Part shown: one piece after another, positions 46,376 through 58,676 of the stretch | Position numbering within the stretch: position 1 is the first letter of the stretch | Layout: each line of letters starts with the position of its first letter | Source: Sarcomyxa edulis | Lineage: Eukaryota > Basidiomycota > Agaricomycetes > Agaricales > Mycenaceae | Assembly (NCBI GenBank): GCA_009761415.1 | Contig: QUOL01000009.1 | Coordinates: 310,001-374,000, forward strand | Direction of reading: 5' to 3' | DNA length: 64,000 bases | Position numbers and translations under genes: made by a program | Notes under the pieces: model-generated | What the model was told of the DNA's origin: nothing | What the model saw: the letters and a program-made list of their open reading frames with translations, nothing else | The model's database searches: none

Positions 46376-49300
46376 CTAGCGTAAAGGAACTTGAGGGGCG
46401 TGGAATACACCAAACCCAGTATTGAAACCAGTGTTGTTCATATTTTGTTGATATGCACCTGCTCCTGCCGGAGGACTCGGGACAGGAGAATGAGCGTCAG
46501 GCCATGAGAATCTGGACGATGAAAACGAAACATCAGAAAACCACGCGAGATAAGATGTGGCAAGGAAAAAATATACCCTGGCATCATCATGTTCTGCCAC
46601 CATGCCGGGTTCTTCAACGCGTGCATAGTAGCTAACATCTCTTCGTCAGAGACACCGTTACCCGCTCCAAAGCCCAGAAGATCAATGTCACCATTATCTC
46701 CGAAGGAAATGGGCCCTGCGCCCAATGCGTACGTCGCCTCAGGTCGGTATATGGGAGTTCCTGCAGCTTCGAATTCGCCAGGCTGATTGAACGCCACATG
46801 GGAGTAACCTCCTTGAGGTTCTTGGAGTTGATTGTGAGGCACACCGCTCAACGGCTGAGAGATGGCAAAATTCTGATGAGCTAATTCGGACTGAGGCGAG
46901 TACTCGTTCGTTTGAGATGCGGGGATCTGGTTCTGGGGAGGAGGGTGTGGGTGAAGGCGGCCAACGGTGGCGCCATCTCGTCGGTGCTTTGACAACAATC
47001 CTGCCAAGAACCGTGCATATAACTTAGGAGTATGACGGTCGTCGATGGCGATCTCTGGAGAGCTCAAGGTCTGGATCAGACGGCCAATCAACTCGAAGAC
47101 GTCGTTTTCTTGGTCCTTTGTAAGAAGGTTCGCGAATTCGGGCCGAAGAAGCTGCAAAATATGTGTGAGTGATGTTTCGAGAACACAAACTCCGGATCCG
47201 ACTACCTTCAAGAGAAAAGCTGACGCAAATGATGCAAAAACGAAATGGCCTACGGAAGCTACAGTCAGTTCTGGTCGAAGAAGAAACCGGTTTGACAGTC
47301 CATTCACCATCTGGTGCAAACCGCATGTAACCACTTGGGGCAAGTCCTTCGATCATGTTCCTAATCACCGATTTTGCAGCCTCCAAGCACTGTCGAACAT
47401 GGGTCAGTCGGTGTACCTCTCGAAAAATGGAGATTTTACGGCGACAAACCTTAGAGAAGAACAGGTGATCTCCAGGTTCTATGCCACGCTGATATGCTTG
47501 TTGGAAACCAAACGAGTACATCACCAGTCTGGAGTATGCAACAAGGCTTGACATACACAGGTCAGCCAGACACATACACACGATGACAAGATGAACTTAC
47601 AATGGTAAAAGGCTGCATCGAAATTTGCAACTTTGATCTGATTATGACACCGACATGAGCAAGACGTCACTCACTCCCAGTGTCGAGAGTCAGGAATCTA
47701 TACTTACCGTTAGGATCGGAACCCTCGGTGAATCTCCGCACCCATTCATCATGATAGCTAGTCAGATGGGCGTCGTGTTCTTCGGTGACCGACCGAAAAT
47801 TGACCCGCTGTGTCTCGAGTAAGAAACGTTCTAGTATGATGACAAACGCCCATACCTTGTTCAAGCCTGTCGGTGCATCAGGATCGGAAAATATAGCATC
47901 GTGGAACCGTGCAACAATGCGTAGCAATGCCGAGTAGCAACACAAGTGAATGTCGTACTATATAAACAAATCAGTATTGGCATCGCTTTGTTCTGGAGAA
48001 TACTGACGGAGAGATTGTATGTCGATTTCTTGTACCAATCTTTCGAATTGCGCATGATGCTAGATAAATTAAGTCAGTAAGTCCGCTCATAGAACAATAA
48101 GAACATACTAACTAATCTTCCTTGATAGTAGACGGTTTACCGAACTGCGTCGCAGTCGAGCGATCTAAGTTGAAGCAAATCATCCACACGCGAGTCCTGT
48201 TCAAGGTCTCTCGCTCTTGTTTCTCATTTGCTGGCTTCGTGGAAGACACTTGATGGAGATTCAAGTCGGTCGCAATCCTGTTGGGGAGAAAGTCAATTTT
48301 GAAAGAATGTGGTCTCTCCGAATGTACTCACCGAATAGCGAGTCCGGTATACAACCAACTACGGTCTTCCTCCCAGCGACGAGCTGGAACAGCATAGATA
48401 CTCATAAGAATATAAGCTTGACAGAGCTCGACAGATTTCCATCCGTCAATGAGTGCATTCGCAGCAGAGTGTTTGGCGAAATGCATGGCGATAGGATATA
48501 TCTCCGATTTTTCCGAGTAATACCTGGAAGATATAGCACAAACTATGACGACACAGTAAGTTCAAGGAACATCCTGCACCACGATCGGGTCTTCAATTAC
48601 TTACTAACTGTGAATAGGAAAGGACACCTGGCGAAGGTTGAAGCGGGTGTATGCAAAACTGGGTCCAACAAAGATATGAAGGGCTAGAAATGTGGTCAGA
48701 ATTCTGAAGATAAATCCATTCATTTTCGGCTTACGTTGACACGAGAATAAAATCTAGAAAATAGGTCAGGCCCGTCTTATGGAACAGAACGGTAAACGTA
48801 CATATCAAATAACTTATCTACGTCCTCTGGAGCGACTAAGCCATGAACCAGGATCTCCGGTGGGCTATGTTGTTCGATCAACAACGCTCGGATACTTAAA
48901 TCAGTAGCAGGGCCTAAAAAACCCAAAAATAAATATACGCCACACAATGAGCATAATTCAACGTACCTGGCATGAAGTAAGTCTCGTTTGCAACTCCCTG
49001 ATACAGAACGAGTCAATCAAAGCACAAATTTGAGGTTACTCAGCAAAACATACCACATTATCGTCATCGAGATTCTCCTCCCCAACAGGATCCAACTCTT
49101 TATTAGCATCTCTCTTCGAAGCATGTTTCTTGCTATTGCTCAAGCTCAAGTTGGCAATCAACCCAAGTGGAACGTGAGACTCTGGAAGTGACTGCGATTT
49201 GTCAGGATCCTGTACGGTACCATCGTCGTCCCCGCTTGGGTCTTGCAAGTCAGCATTACCGGGACCAAAGTGTTTCTGAGTCTCAGACTCCGCATCAGAG

Positions 49301-51783
49301 TCGTCATCGTTGGCACCGTCAGCTTTAGCACGGGTGTCTAGCTTGAACGCCCCTGGGCCTCCTGTACCGCCAGCATTGCGAACGCTGGATTGGAGACGAT
49401 CCAACCAAGCAAGGATGTTCCGGTTGTTCTGGTCTGACGGAGACGTGGCCATACGATAAGATGCAATAGAGAGCGGAGTAGCGATATATGGGTTGTGCAA
49501 CTGAGAAGTAAGTAAGTTCAGTGGGTAAACTCCGAAGGTATGTTGGTACGATAGATATACCTGCTTGAGGAGCGATTCAATGATAGCATCCTTCTGGCGA
49601 ATTTGAGCGAGTAGATACTCGCGTTTGCTAAAAGGCATCGTAGGTAAGCACGACGTCGTCGAAGACGGTGAAGTGAGAGGAGTCGATGATGATGAGATAG
49701 ACGACATGTTCAATCACCAAAAACAACTAGGTGGAAAGTGAAGAGTACGCGGAAGATTGTGGGCTAACTTATACTGCCACAACTTCGAGAGTATAAAAAG
49801 ACGCCGATACACGAAGCACCGGTGAAATCGAATCCCAATGAGACCAGTGGATGCCCGTTCTCTCCGTAACGTATAGTGGCGGCCCATTGAAAGAACGCGA
49901 ATCGTGGAAAATGGAGAGTCGAAAAGCAAGAGCAAGAACTGAACACTCACTTAGGCGCCGTCCTAGGCTTTCGACCTTCTACTATACAGACGTGACCTCC
50001 GGTCTTACATCTCTTGCACGTATTTTCGTTTTTAGGAAAGTCGCATCTCATCTATAATGAGCCAAAGATGTCGAGGAATACCGAACGAAAAAGGAAACAG
50101 GCGATATAGGTCGCCGAGATTAGATTGGCAGATCGAAGTAAACGCACGTCCACGGAATGAAGCCAACCACCAGGAAAGAGCGAACAAGGTGTGTCATGTG
50201 AGGAGGAATGGATTGAGATAGCAAGAATCAGCAACGCGCATCATGCACACCGTCATAATGATGTGGACGTACCTTGAGCTTCTTGCAGTGGGTACACGCT
50301 CCGGGACTGTGAAAATACCATCAGGGCCACGAGCACGGAGTCCAAGAGATTGGTCGGAAGTCAAAATCGGAAGGACCGGCAAGAGGTAGATAGACATGAG
50401 TGATGAAATGAAATGACCAGGAGGATCCGAGATTGGCAAAATAACGGGCGTCAGTCAGAGTCATGGACATAGCCAAGAAGCAATAGGTCCCGGAGTGAAA
50501 AAATCCCCGGCGGCGGTGGCGGTGTTGCACAAGGAGGAGGTCGAAGGAGACAGAGAACGCAGGTAAGAGGGACATGTGAAGAGGCCAGACGTCACGGAGA
50601 GGGCGCACGACAGGTTAAAAAAGTCGCGAGTATGGGAAGCGAACAACACCAGGCATCCAATGCATCGTAGGTGGCGTGATCCGGAGAAAAGAACATCGAC
50701 CAGGAGACATAAGAACGATGAGAAGATGGAGAGCAGGAAACCCGTCAGCACATCTCACTCTGAAATACATAAAAGACGAAGAAGCAGACGCTTCTCCGGA
50801 GAAAAGACGAGAAATATGGTAGAAATAAATCAAACGAACACTCACAGTCTGTTCACCATCCCACCTCGTCCACTCAGACCTGGAATACCAACACTGATAC
50901 CTCCACCCATCCCGGGAGCATTGTAGCCGTCATCCTCGCTATCACTGTCACTTTCGACTGTCTCTGCACCACCGAAAGAGGGACGCTGAGGGGCATCGTC
51001 ACTTTTTCGTCGTTGTCTCTTTCGACTTTTGGCAGGAGTCTTAGCAGGGGTAGTGATTGTCGAAGAAGCTGTCGTCGTGCGTTTTGCCCCACCGCTTTTG
51101 TTCAAAGAAGCGACGGGAAGCTGATCACTGCTCGCCCTCGAAGCCCCTCCATTGACAGAATAATCCGCACTCGTAGGCGATAGAGATGAACGAGAGTGAG
51201 CGTTTGACGATGACACTGAAAGAGTATTATGGTCAGGGAGAAGAAGCGGGGCACCGGTGTATGGCGAAGGATCTCCATTGGAATAGGGTGACTGTGATTG
51301 TGGGGAATAGGCTGATCTAGGGGAATATTGTGATTGCGCCTGATGGTGAGAAGGCGCTTGCTGCTGCTGTTGGGGATAAGACTGAGATTGTGCACCATTA
51401 ATGCCTAGATCCGTATAGTAGTCATTTCCATAATGTTGATATGGAACGGTAGTATCCAGATCGTTCAGATTTGCGTTCACAGTGGACTGTGTCGCTGTCC
51501 CAGACCCACCGGAGATGCTGGCATTGTATTGACTCATCGGCGGGGTGTATTGTCCCGAGGCTGGAACATACTGGTATGGGCTCTGCATGGTCTGTGAGGG
51601 TTGTTGACGAGCTTGAGGCCCCGAAGGGTAAGGCTGTCCATTGAGATGCTGTTGCTGTTGCTGTTGCTGATACGACATCTGCTGTTGGTGTTGTCCGTAC
51701 GACTCGATCCATTGCTGATACTCCTGGGTCTCAGGTTGCTGTGAGCTAGCAGCATCGTAGAAAGTGGAGGTGGGGCCGATCAT
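46376..51783 (-). CDS. Zn(II)2Cys6 fungal transcription factor
   Basis: The N-terminus of 313 codons (51783-50846) is Gln/Ser/Pro-rich with a run of seven Gln, then a basic patch KSRKRQRRKS. The zinc cluster is split over two exons: PGACTHCKKLK and MRCDFPKNENTCKRCKTGGHVC, in the spacing C-x2-C-x6-C-x8-C-x2-C-x6-C. A linker GRKPRTAPNKREYLLAQIRQKD follows (PriB-like pattern), then an acidic region and the fungal-specific TF domain (for example FYSRVNPFISLLDP, IATDLNLH, RTRVWMICFNLDRSTATQFGKP). It ends with a Pro/Gly/Asn-rich tail, stop TAG at 46376. About a dozen introns. The first three are unusually long for this window: 50307-50845 (539 nt), 50052-50272 (221 nt) and 49628-49950 (323 nt). The start at 51783 follows stops in the same frame. 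Confidence 0.86.
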
Positions 51784-53036
51784 GGGGGTAGCAGAATGAG
51801 AGAGAGAGCCGGACGAAACGGGTTGAGAGCGGTGGGCGCTTTCTTGGACAGCTGGGAGTGGTGGGTAAAGCCAAAGATCAGAAGCTTGAGCTGGATTAAG
51901 ACCACGTTGAATAATAAGCTCCGGGGCGCCGAGTTGATTTTGGAATTGATGAACGTTACGTTGATGGTTTTGGGGGGAACTTGATGTAGGTTCTGGCTGG
52001 TCGGACGGAGATTCTGCATGAGGAGAGGGTGAAGTTAGCTATAGCTCCTGGGGGGGATCTTCACGGAGATGGGATATGCGGAGAAAGGCAGAAAAATGAA
52101 AGCAAGAGAGGTAATTCGAAGGAACGAAAAGAAAAATGAGGGGATGTCCGTCGAACGTCGCTCACCATGCGCTCGCGATGAGGCTTGGGGTGAGAGGTTG
52201 CTGAAGTTGTTCCCGGACGTTTTGATCCTCCCAAAAGATTCGCCAGTGCTAGATGATGGTATCATACTACAGTAGCAGTTATAATCTGGAATACATCAGA
52301 TCAAATATATCCACCAAAAAAGACACGCCAATCTCACCTCAAGGTCCTGGACTGGCACCCCCGGACTGGAAACAAAGACACGAATGAGGATTATCGAATT
52401 CGATGGTGGAAGTTCTACTGACAGTTGGTGCAATTCAAGAAGTATCTGTCGGTACTTGGGCCACGCCGGTGAAGTCAAGAGGCAAGATGATAGCGAGAAG
52501 CAAACCACACAAGCATCCGCTCAAGCATCCGATTTATTCTTATTCGCTTTATAAGAAAGAAATTTACAAAAAAAAACACATTCTGCTCTGCCCCACTTCC
52601 CACCTAATGGCACTTCCCCATGGCTATGAACACTGGTAAATCAACGCATGATGTCTTTTGCCCTGTGGGCGTTCGGTTTCATACCATCGGTACTCGGCCA
52701 TTAAAAGAACAACAACTTCCTTAATTGTCGCTCCATCTTCAAACACATCAGACAGTTGCCTCTCCGGGACTTCACCTCTGGACAGAAGCAACGTCGCAAC
52801 CCACCTGTTCCTGCCTCGCCCCAGCTTTCTAATTCCCTGCCAAAGCTTGAGCTTGAGAGGCTATCTCTCTACTCGGGATTCGTTCTGTACACCGAAATCG
52901 ATAGTCTCCTTGGATATCTGACCAACCGGGCCCGGGAGCCTTGGAGGAGAAACGAAAGATCAGTGTTGCAGATCGCGGGGAAATCCTTACTGACGGAATC
53001 AAAAATATTCGGTCTCGCCGATTCGGAGGCATTATT
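51784..53036. other. Upstream region of the transcription factor and unassigned sequence
   Basis: 51784-52300 is probably promoter and leader of the minus-strand factor. From 52300 on, short open frames on both strands (for example plus 52756-53070) lack clear coding signs. A TTTACAAAAAAAAAC run lies at 52563. No gene can be supported. Confidence 0.35.
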
Positions 53037-54784
53037 TTACTTCCGTTTAGACTCCGCGGCACGATTATGATTCGGAAGTGGAAGGAAGTGGAAGGCTCGG
53101 GATGGACTCGGGTGAGCTCCGAGCAGAGATGCAATGGCACTGACGGTTTGCTGGCGGTAAGTCGAGGTACCCAGACCGAGACAGAGATAACGTGCATCGT
53201 TCGACCATCCTGCAGGGCTTACTATTAGGCTCATGAATCGGTCAAGATCATCTGCCGTCTTACCCAGTGGATTTATGGAGAGATACCAGAGCTACATACA
53301 GATCTTAGGATCTAGCCTCTGTGTCAACTGAGGATCTGGAGTATCTCGTTTTCAGATAACACGTCGTGTTTTACGCGAGCCTATCCGCAGCGTTCAAGCC
53401 CTAAAGTCAGAGTATGTTTGTTACCGTCAAAATACAGCACTCACTGACCCGAGAACGAGTCCTCTGAGCGCCAATACATTGCCTGAAAAGTTTAGAGCCG
53501 TCTCATACGGAAGACCGTATGTCAGAAAACAAAAAGGAGTTGGGTGAGGAGGACAAAGTATCAAGGACTGCTTACCATTCCTCGCCTCCGTGATGGACAG
53601 CGTGAGGAATCAATAAATAGACGAGAAGACAGCTAGAATTTTTCGATCAGTATGATAGTTCAGAGCACAAACGAGCGAATATGTACTTAATTGGACGTGG
53701 CCCAGCCGACGCTTCAACGTGGAAATGTTTGCGTACCCACAGTCGCGAGATAAAACGAGCGTTGCAGAGTAGTCCAAATGAGTTCAGCAGTGTCGCAGAG
53801 GGATCAGATTTTTCTCAACGGAAAGAGTCCAGGCAGTTGTTCAAGTGCGTAAATATAGGAACAACGAGTAAGAAGGAGTTCTTAACTTTAGTCTACGGCC
53901 CCGTGAGCCCAGAAGTAGGTTAGTTCCAGACGTGAACTGAAGAGTACCACAACGGATCAATACATGGCCACATCATTTGAAGTTTAACATACGGAAGAAC
54001 TTGAACTTTCTCACCAAATCAATGTTAGGGCGTGATGCATGAGCATCTACGGCCCCGTAATTACAGAAGCAGGTTCGACCTGGAAGGTACCGCAACGGAT
54101 CAATGAACAGCAACACCAGGTAAGAGCTTACCACACGTACGGACTAAGTATCTCACCAAGTCAAATAATAGGGCGCGATGAACTCCTAAAGCCTCCGTTC
54201 TATCAGGAATTATCTCGTTAGAGACATTCTCCATCATAGTGGCACCAAAGTGGCACAGCGAGATACCCGAACGCTCGTCCCAGTCAGATGTGCGGTCCAG
54301 ATGGATAGATGTCCTAAGTTTGAGAGGATATGCCATAAAGATAACCAGGCTCAGCAACAGATTGCATACATATTACAACCATCATAGTTCCTGAGAACCT
54401 GCACGACGTACTTAGATTTAGGTTCTGGCGTTCTCTGTGACCCCGGGAAGAGGTGTCTGCATAGGCTTGGGAGGCGTTCTAGGCCATCATGCACGTACAT
54501 ATACTATACGTCTCGAGCAAAAGAACGAAGGTCATTATCTCGGTCAGTGTCGAGCCGTTCGAGGGAAGTAGTAGAGCATATACTCACCTCCGCGGAGTAA
54601 GGTACACGAGGGTCGGTCTCCGTTTCTCCAGCTCCCAGATATGACCTCTACCATCCATGCGATAGGGTATTACGATCATGATCATATTTGAGACAAGTCT
54701 TTGAGCCCGATTATCCGACTTGAAATTGGACACGATGTATAGGCCAAATCTTGTGCAGATAAGTGCTCGTGCGTCACGGTCCAA
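53037..54784 (-). pseudogene. Decayed or unresolved coding fragments on the minus strand
   Basis: Several minus-strand pieces look coding but do not join into one gene. WYLSINPLGKTADDLDRF..GLGTSTYRQQ (about 53265-53112) continues upstream in the same frame only through a TAG. Another piece around 53636-53580 reads LLVYLLIPHAVHHGGEEW or, in a second frame, SSRLFIDSSRCPS. TYGLPYETALNFSGNVLALRGL is at about 53530-53464. A 54784-54584 frame (MDRDARALICTRFGLYIVSNF.. to ..LVYLTPRR) ends at a good donor, GTGAGTAT. Family unknown. A membrane enzyme of wax-synthase type was considered but not supported. Confidence 0.25.
53893..54185. repeat. Diverged tandem duplication of about 150 bp
   Basis: CTACGGCCCCGTGAGCCCAG at 53893 recurs as CTACGGCCCCGTAATTACAG at 54048. 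CAACGGATCAAT recurs in both units, and CTCACCAAATCAATGTTAGG recurs as CTCACCAAGTCAAATAATAG at 54152. The spacing is 142-155 bases, so the units have diverged by small indels. It lies within the minus-strand fragments above. Confidence 0.6.
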
Positions 54785-55073
54785 AGTCTGAAAAGACGAT
54801 CATGCATGGATGAGATTGTTATTTCAGATGGAGAAAAACCTTGCGTTCGACGTCAATTGCAAAGGAGGCGCGTTCACCGTGACAGTGCTTGGTAGTAAAT
54901 TTGGAGAAAGAAAAAGTCGCGATGGAGGCCCCCGGGTGGGCGGGGTCCTGAAATCCTGGGCGCCAACCAGATTTGCACCCTCGACTCATCTTTGTTTTTA
55001 CCCTTCATCATTACCTCAGTCGCCCATTGAACTATGAGCAAGATATTATAGGGCATAACCAACTTCCAGAACC

Positions 55074-55840
55074 ATGCACGATGCTCCTGCCGGCTACACT
55101 GTGGTCAAGACGTAGATAAAGATGCAGGTAACGTGGGACTCGAGACTTTCTCTTCCCCCATCTGCTCAATATCTTCTCTCAAACACAGATTAACGCGTCA
55201 AACCAGTGCTGGTACTCCATCTCTAGATATGTTGGTCTCATCATCCGCTATAGCATGCCGATTTGCTATGTTGGTACCTTCTACCACGAAACTTCACATC
55301 TTACAGCAGAGTATTTACCGTCTGTGGTACTCAACACACACGGACGCTCCGATCATACCTCCAAATGGACGTATACCAGCCGAATTGTGCTCGATTCCAG
55401 CCATTGAGGCAATGCCATGGGAATCGTCGATGGAATTGGAGGTGAGTTGTATCGTATGACGAAACTTTACCCGTTCAACCGCCTGATAAATCCCTTTTTC
55501 AGCACTGATTGGCTACAGCACCATAAGTTTTTTAGCCTCTAGGGACTCAGAAAGCTTGCTATACTCTTCGTCCTGGGTGTCGCAGCAGCGGGAGACATCA
55601 TTCTTATCACCTCTTTCTGGCTTGGAGGCGTACATACCCAACTTAAACCTTTCCTCCCTAGTCTCTGGGTAGTGGGTCCATTAGAACAAGGTAGTCCCGA
55701 TGATTCTACCTGACTATTGAGCGTCTCTATTTACATTGTTGTCTTTCAAATCAGGCGAAGCCTTAGCTGCGATCGAAATTATTGGGAGTTTTGGGTGCTT
55801 CTTGTCGCCCATCATGCTGGGTTCTATAGTCACAGCGTGA
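55074..55840 (+). CDS. Unrecognised small membrane protein, four exons
   Basis: Exons 55074-55111, 55189-55441, 55543-55690 and 55755-55840 total 525 coding bases (174 residues), and every junction keeps frame with GT-AG introns. The protein begins MHDAPAGYTVVKTLTRQTSAG. The hydrophilic half includes NGRIPAELCSIPAIEAMPWE, then two likely membrane segments follow, LAILFVLGVAAAGDIILITSFWL and EIIGSFGCFLSPIMLGSIV. It stops at TGA 55838-55840. Two membrane spans at the C-terminal end and a Cys-containing loop are all that can be said. Upstream exons cannot be excluded. Confidence 0.5.
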
Positions 55841-56233
55841 GCCGTTATCTTTGAAGATCGTTACTTTTGTCTGACCAATATTTATGAAGTAAAATACCCA
55901 CCGTACCTCAACTCGTATTTTATGTGCGTGGGGTACGTTTTATCAGGTTTGCCGTTATAAGTGCTGATTTTTGAGATACTTCTAGACCATGGTCATGGCC
56001 GCAGCAGCCACCTTGTCATTGATACGAGATTCTCACCGTTACCAGGCGCTGCGAGAGTAGATGGCTACGTGTATATAGGTACGAGTTCAAAAGTCTGTGT
56101 TTGCATATCAAAAAAAAACATCAACGCGTCAACAATCGAAGCCCGTACGCGTGGCCGCATCCTTACGTACTTACAACGTTGTGTCGCCGTTGAACGAGTT
56201 TGATTCAGGCTTCAAGCTCGGAGCCGAACCAAA
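55841..56233. other. Intergenic, upstream of kinase-like copy 1
   Basis: An A run (AAAAAAAAC at 56111-56119) and short frames only. The 5' flank of copy 1 does not obviously match those of copies 2 and 3, which resemble each other. Confidence 0.35.
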
Positions 56234-56923
56234 ATGTTCCCCATCTTTGACCCACCGCAAGACCATGCGTCCTTTGAAAAGTTCGCAGAACAACAGGTCG
56301 CTGCTGAGGAGAAAGCCTATGACGAACCTATCAAGCTTCCATTGTCACTACCCATCCTTTATCGATGCTCAGACCCCGCGTTTGACGAACTGTTAGGATT
56401 AGACCAACCAGCTTCGCAATTTCCTCCTAAACCAATGGTTCCCTCAGAGTATCGAACTCAACATCGTTCGAAGGTCTTTGATCCATCCGATGATACCAGT
56501 GACTTCCGAGTCACTCTTATCGAAGCCATTCGTCCTCAGCGCCTCTGGAAACGGTCGGGGATCTACCGTGCTCAGATCAATCGATCTGACACTGTCGGAG
56601 AGGGGATGGTGGCGTGCGTCAAATTATATCAACAATCGAAGTATGGTGTCCCAGATTGGCGGACTATGAAACCCGGAAGTGTGTGGAACGAGGATTGGAT
56701 TCCAGCTACGAGGATTGCACAGTGCGAAGCATGGGTCTATGATAGGCTCACTGATATCCAAGGTAGTATAGTCCCCCACTCGTACGGGTTTTACGTCGTG
56801 AGTGCACTTTTATATGGTATTTTGCACTCGGGAGTACTGACGCGCGACAATGTTGTAGTTTCAACTTCCAACGGGAGAAGAAGTCATTGGCCACGTCATG
56901 GAAATGCTTTCTGGCATTGATGG

Positions 56924-57794
56924 AGGACCCCCGACATTGCTATAAACACCCTGAGGCGGATTTTTTGGGTTTTGGCGATTCTTATCCGGACAGATTTTGA
57001 CCCGATTTTGGCTGTTTTTATCCGGAATTTCGCCTCAGGCCTCCGCCAGAGCCAAGTTTTATCCGGACAGGCGCCTCAGGCATGTCCAAATTTGGCAAAA
57101 ATCGCGTTTTGCAGGCGTTTTCTCCAGTTTTTACGGCGCTGCGCGGCGTGTATACGAACCTACTGCGAGTCAAGCTAGTCAAGTACGAGTCAGTCAGTAT
57201 ACGACGAGTTCGCGACGCGCGTTTCCACAACTTCTCGCTGCCAGTTCCCTGATACTTAGGCCGCAAGAATGCCAACGCGTTTAGTCTTCAATATTCGTGA
57301 GCTGGGTTGCCCGCATCGGAAGGCAGTAGCGCCCCACGAAGGTAGATGCACCTCTCAAGAATTCAAGAATTCAAGAATTTTGAATTGATTTTGAATCCAG
57401 ACTTTGTCTACTGTATCGACAAGCCGTCCGGTTGTCATCGCGTGGCATTCAAGTGCCGCCAGGTGAAGATCAAAGCTCCGCACGGTAAACTTGTACTATT
57501 TGCTGTCGGAGAACATGCTGACTTTCAAAATAGGCATCGGAGTCGATTCGGAGAACAGTCTTTCATGAGACCGCTTTGTGTACTATACCCCGCCCACATG
57601 GGCCAGGCCATACATTTTTATCCGGAGCTGCCTCAGGCCTACCTGCAGCCTGCCAGGTCTTATCCGGACATGAGCCTCAGGCATTTGGCCGCCAGATCCT
57701 CGTTTTTATCCGAATTGCATCAGGCCTCCGCCGTTTGGAGGTCTGTTTTTATCCGGATGCGTCTCAGGCCTTACATAGCATTGTCGGGGGTCCT
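56924..57794 (+). mobile_element. Non-autonomous DNA transposon, copy B (871 bp), 8-bp target duplication
   Basis: Ends begin AGGACCCCCGACA in inverted orientation (20 bp, one mismatch). The target duplication ATTGATGG is perfect at 56916-56923 and 57795-57802. Copy 3 of the kinase-like gene shows the empty site, GGCATTGACGGCCAG, at about 61078. It is almost identical to copy A (863 bp, reverse orientation). The main length difference is one extra AATTCAAGA unit near 57366. The open frames inside (up to 167 codons) have no transposase character and read through repeats. Family hAT-like or KDZ-like by duplication length; not proven. Confidence 0.93.
56982..57757 (+). repeat. Direct repeats of TTATCCGGA with CCTCAGGC inside transposon copy B
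   Basis: TTATCCGGA starts at 56982, 57018 and 57059 near the left end, and at 57618, 57660, 57706 (variant TTATCCGAA) and 57749 near the right end. Most are followed within about 10-20 bases by (C/G)CTCAGGC or ATCAGGC. Spacing is 36-46 bases. All have the same orientation. Clustered short motifs near both ends resemble subterminal transposase-binding sites of hAT-type elements (established knowledge for that class); here it is inference. Copy A carries the same arrays inverted. Confidence 0.75.
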
Positions 57795-58282
57795 ATTGAT
57801 GGCCAGAAATATTTTGATCAAATCGAAGATGATCGTGCCGAGCTCTTGAAATTTGTATGACTCTGATACTTTCTCGGCTGTATATCGGGGCTGATTCAGC
57901 TCATAGGCAGACGCAATGGCGTGGGCCGTCTCTGAGATTCACGCGAGGGGGGTGGTACACAGCGATATGCGGCCACCAAACATGCACGTGTACAAGAACC
58001 CTAGCAGTCTTTCGGTCTGCATCTTTGATTTCGATCTATCTAGGGCTCCGTTGTATCAAACTCGCGGAAATCAGCCCTTGTATCACATGGACGGCAACCA
58101 GTGAGTTACTTTTGCTAATATAGCTCGAGCTTTCCTTGATTGCGTATTTCAGCATCAGCTCCATAATGACGGAAAGCAAGGCTTTTCGAGCGGCTGAAGA
58201 AGATTTCCATGATCTGGTAGGATATGAAGATCCTTCGGTGCGACGAGCGCCATGGGCCCAGATATTTTCTTCTTTCAGGTGA

Positions 58283-58676
58283 CAAGCCGTGGTGCCAGCC
58301 TGAGTGAGAGAGACTCTCCAGCGGTCTACTGATTGTGAAGTTGTACAACTCTACTATGTTCTACTTTGAGTGAGTAATATGATGGATGTATGTACCCAGA
58401 TATAAACCTGTTATTCTCAATGAATTCATGCCACTATCGATGTGCTGCTATTGCTCAGTAGCCAATCAGTAGCGCGACGTTGCCCTAGAATCAACAGGTG
58501 ATTACGGGATAACCTACCCATTAGTTACCGGCCTGGTACTTAGTCTACAGAGAACTGATTGTTTCGTTACGGGACCACGTCGGTATAATAATATCCTATC
58601 CTATCCACCCGGGCGCAAACAATTCACTACTTTTTTTACTTCTTTTTACCTCCAACGCTTTCGCGCTTCACAGCTG
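58283..58676. other. Intergenic between kinase-like copies 1 and 2
   Basis: Contains the 3' end of copy 1 and the promoter of copy 2. The last bases before copy 2 (CAACGCTTTCGCGCTTCACAG) match those before copy 3 (CAACGCTCTCGCACTTCACAG), showing the duplication included the leader. Confidence 0.45.

Larger units (their letters stand above)
56234..58282 (+). pseudogene. Kinase-like paralogue 1, split by transposon copy B
   Basis: Starts MFPIFDPPQDHASFEKFAE. Exon 1 (56234-56797, 188 codons) carries the N-lobe lysine in VACVKLYQQSKYGVPDW. Intron 56798-56858 has donor GTGAGTGC and acceptor TTGTAG. Exon 2 (FQLPTGEEVIGHVMEMLSGIDG) is cut at 56923 by the 871-bp element and resumes at 57803 (after the second target copy) with CCAGAAATATTTTGATC. 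The remaining exons carry a catalytic loop of the form HxDxxxxN (GVVHSDMRPPNMHV) and IFDFDLSRAPLYQTRGNQP. The last exon ends PSVRRAPWAQIFSSFR, stop TGA 58280-58282. Reading into the element reaches a stop after about eight codons, so no full-length product is expected unless the element is spliced out. Without the insertion the gene would match copy 3 in length. Confidence 0.8.

Noticed and set aside
56997..57849. Open frames up to 167 codons inside transposon copy B (and the matching ones in copy A)
   Set aside because: They read through the repeated TTATCCGGA/CCTCAGGC units, share no transposase motif, and one crosses the element end into host sequence.
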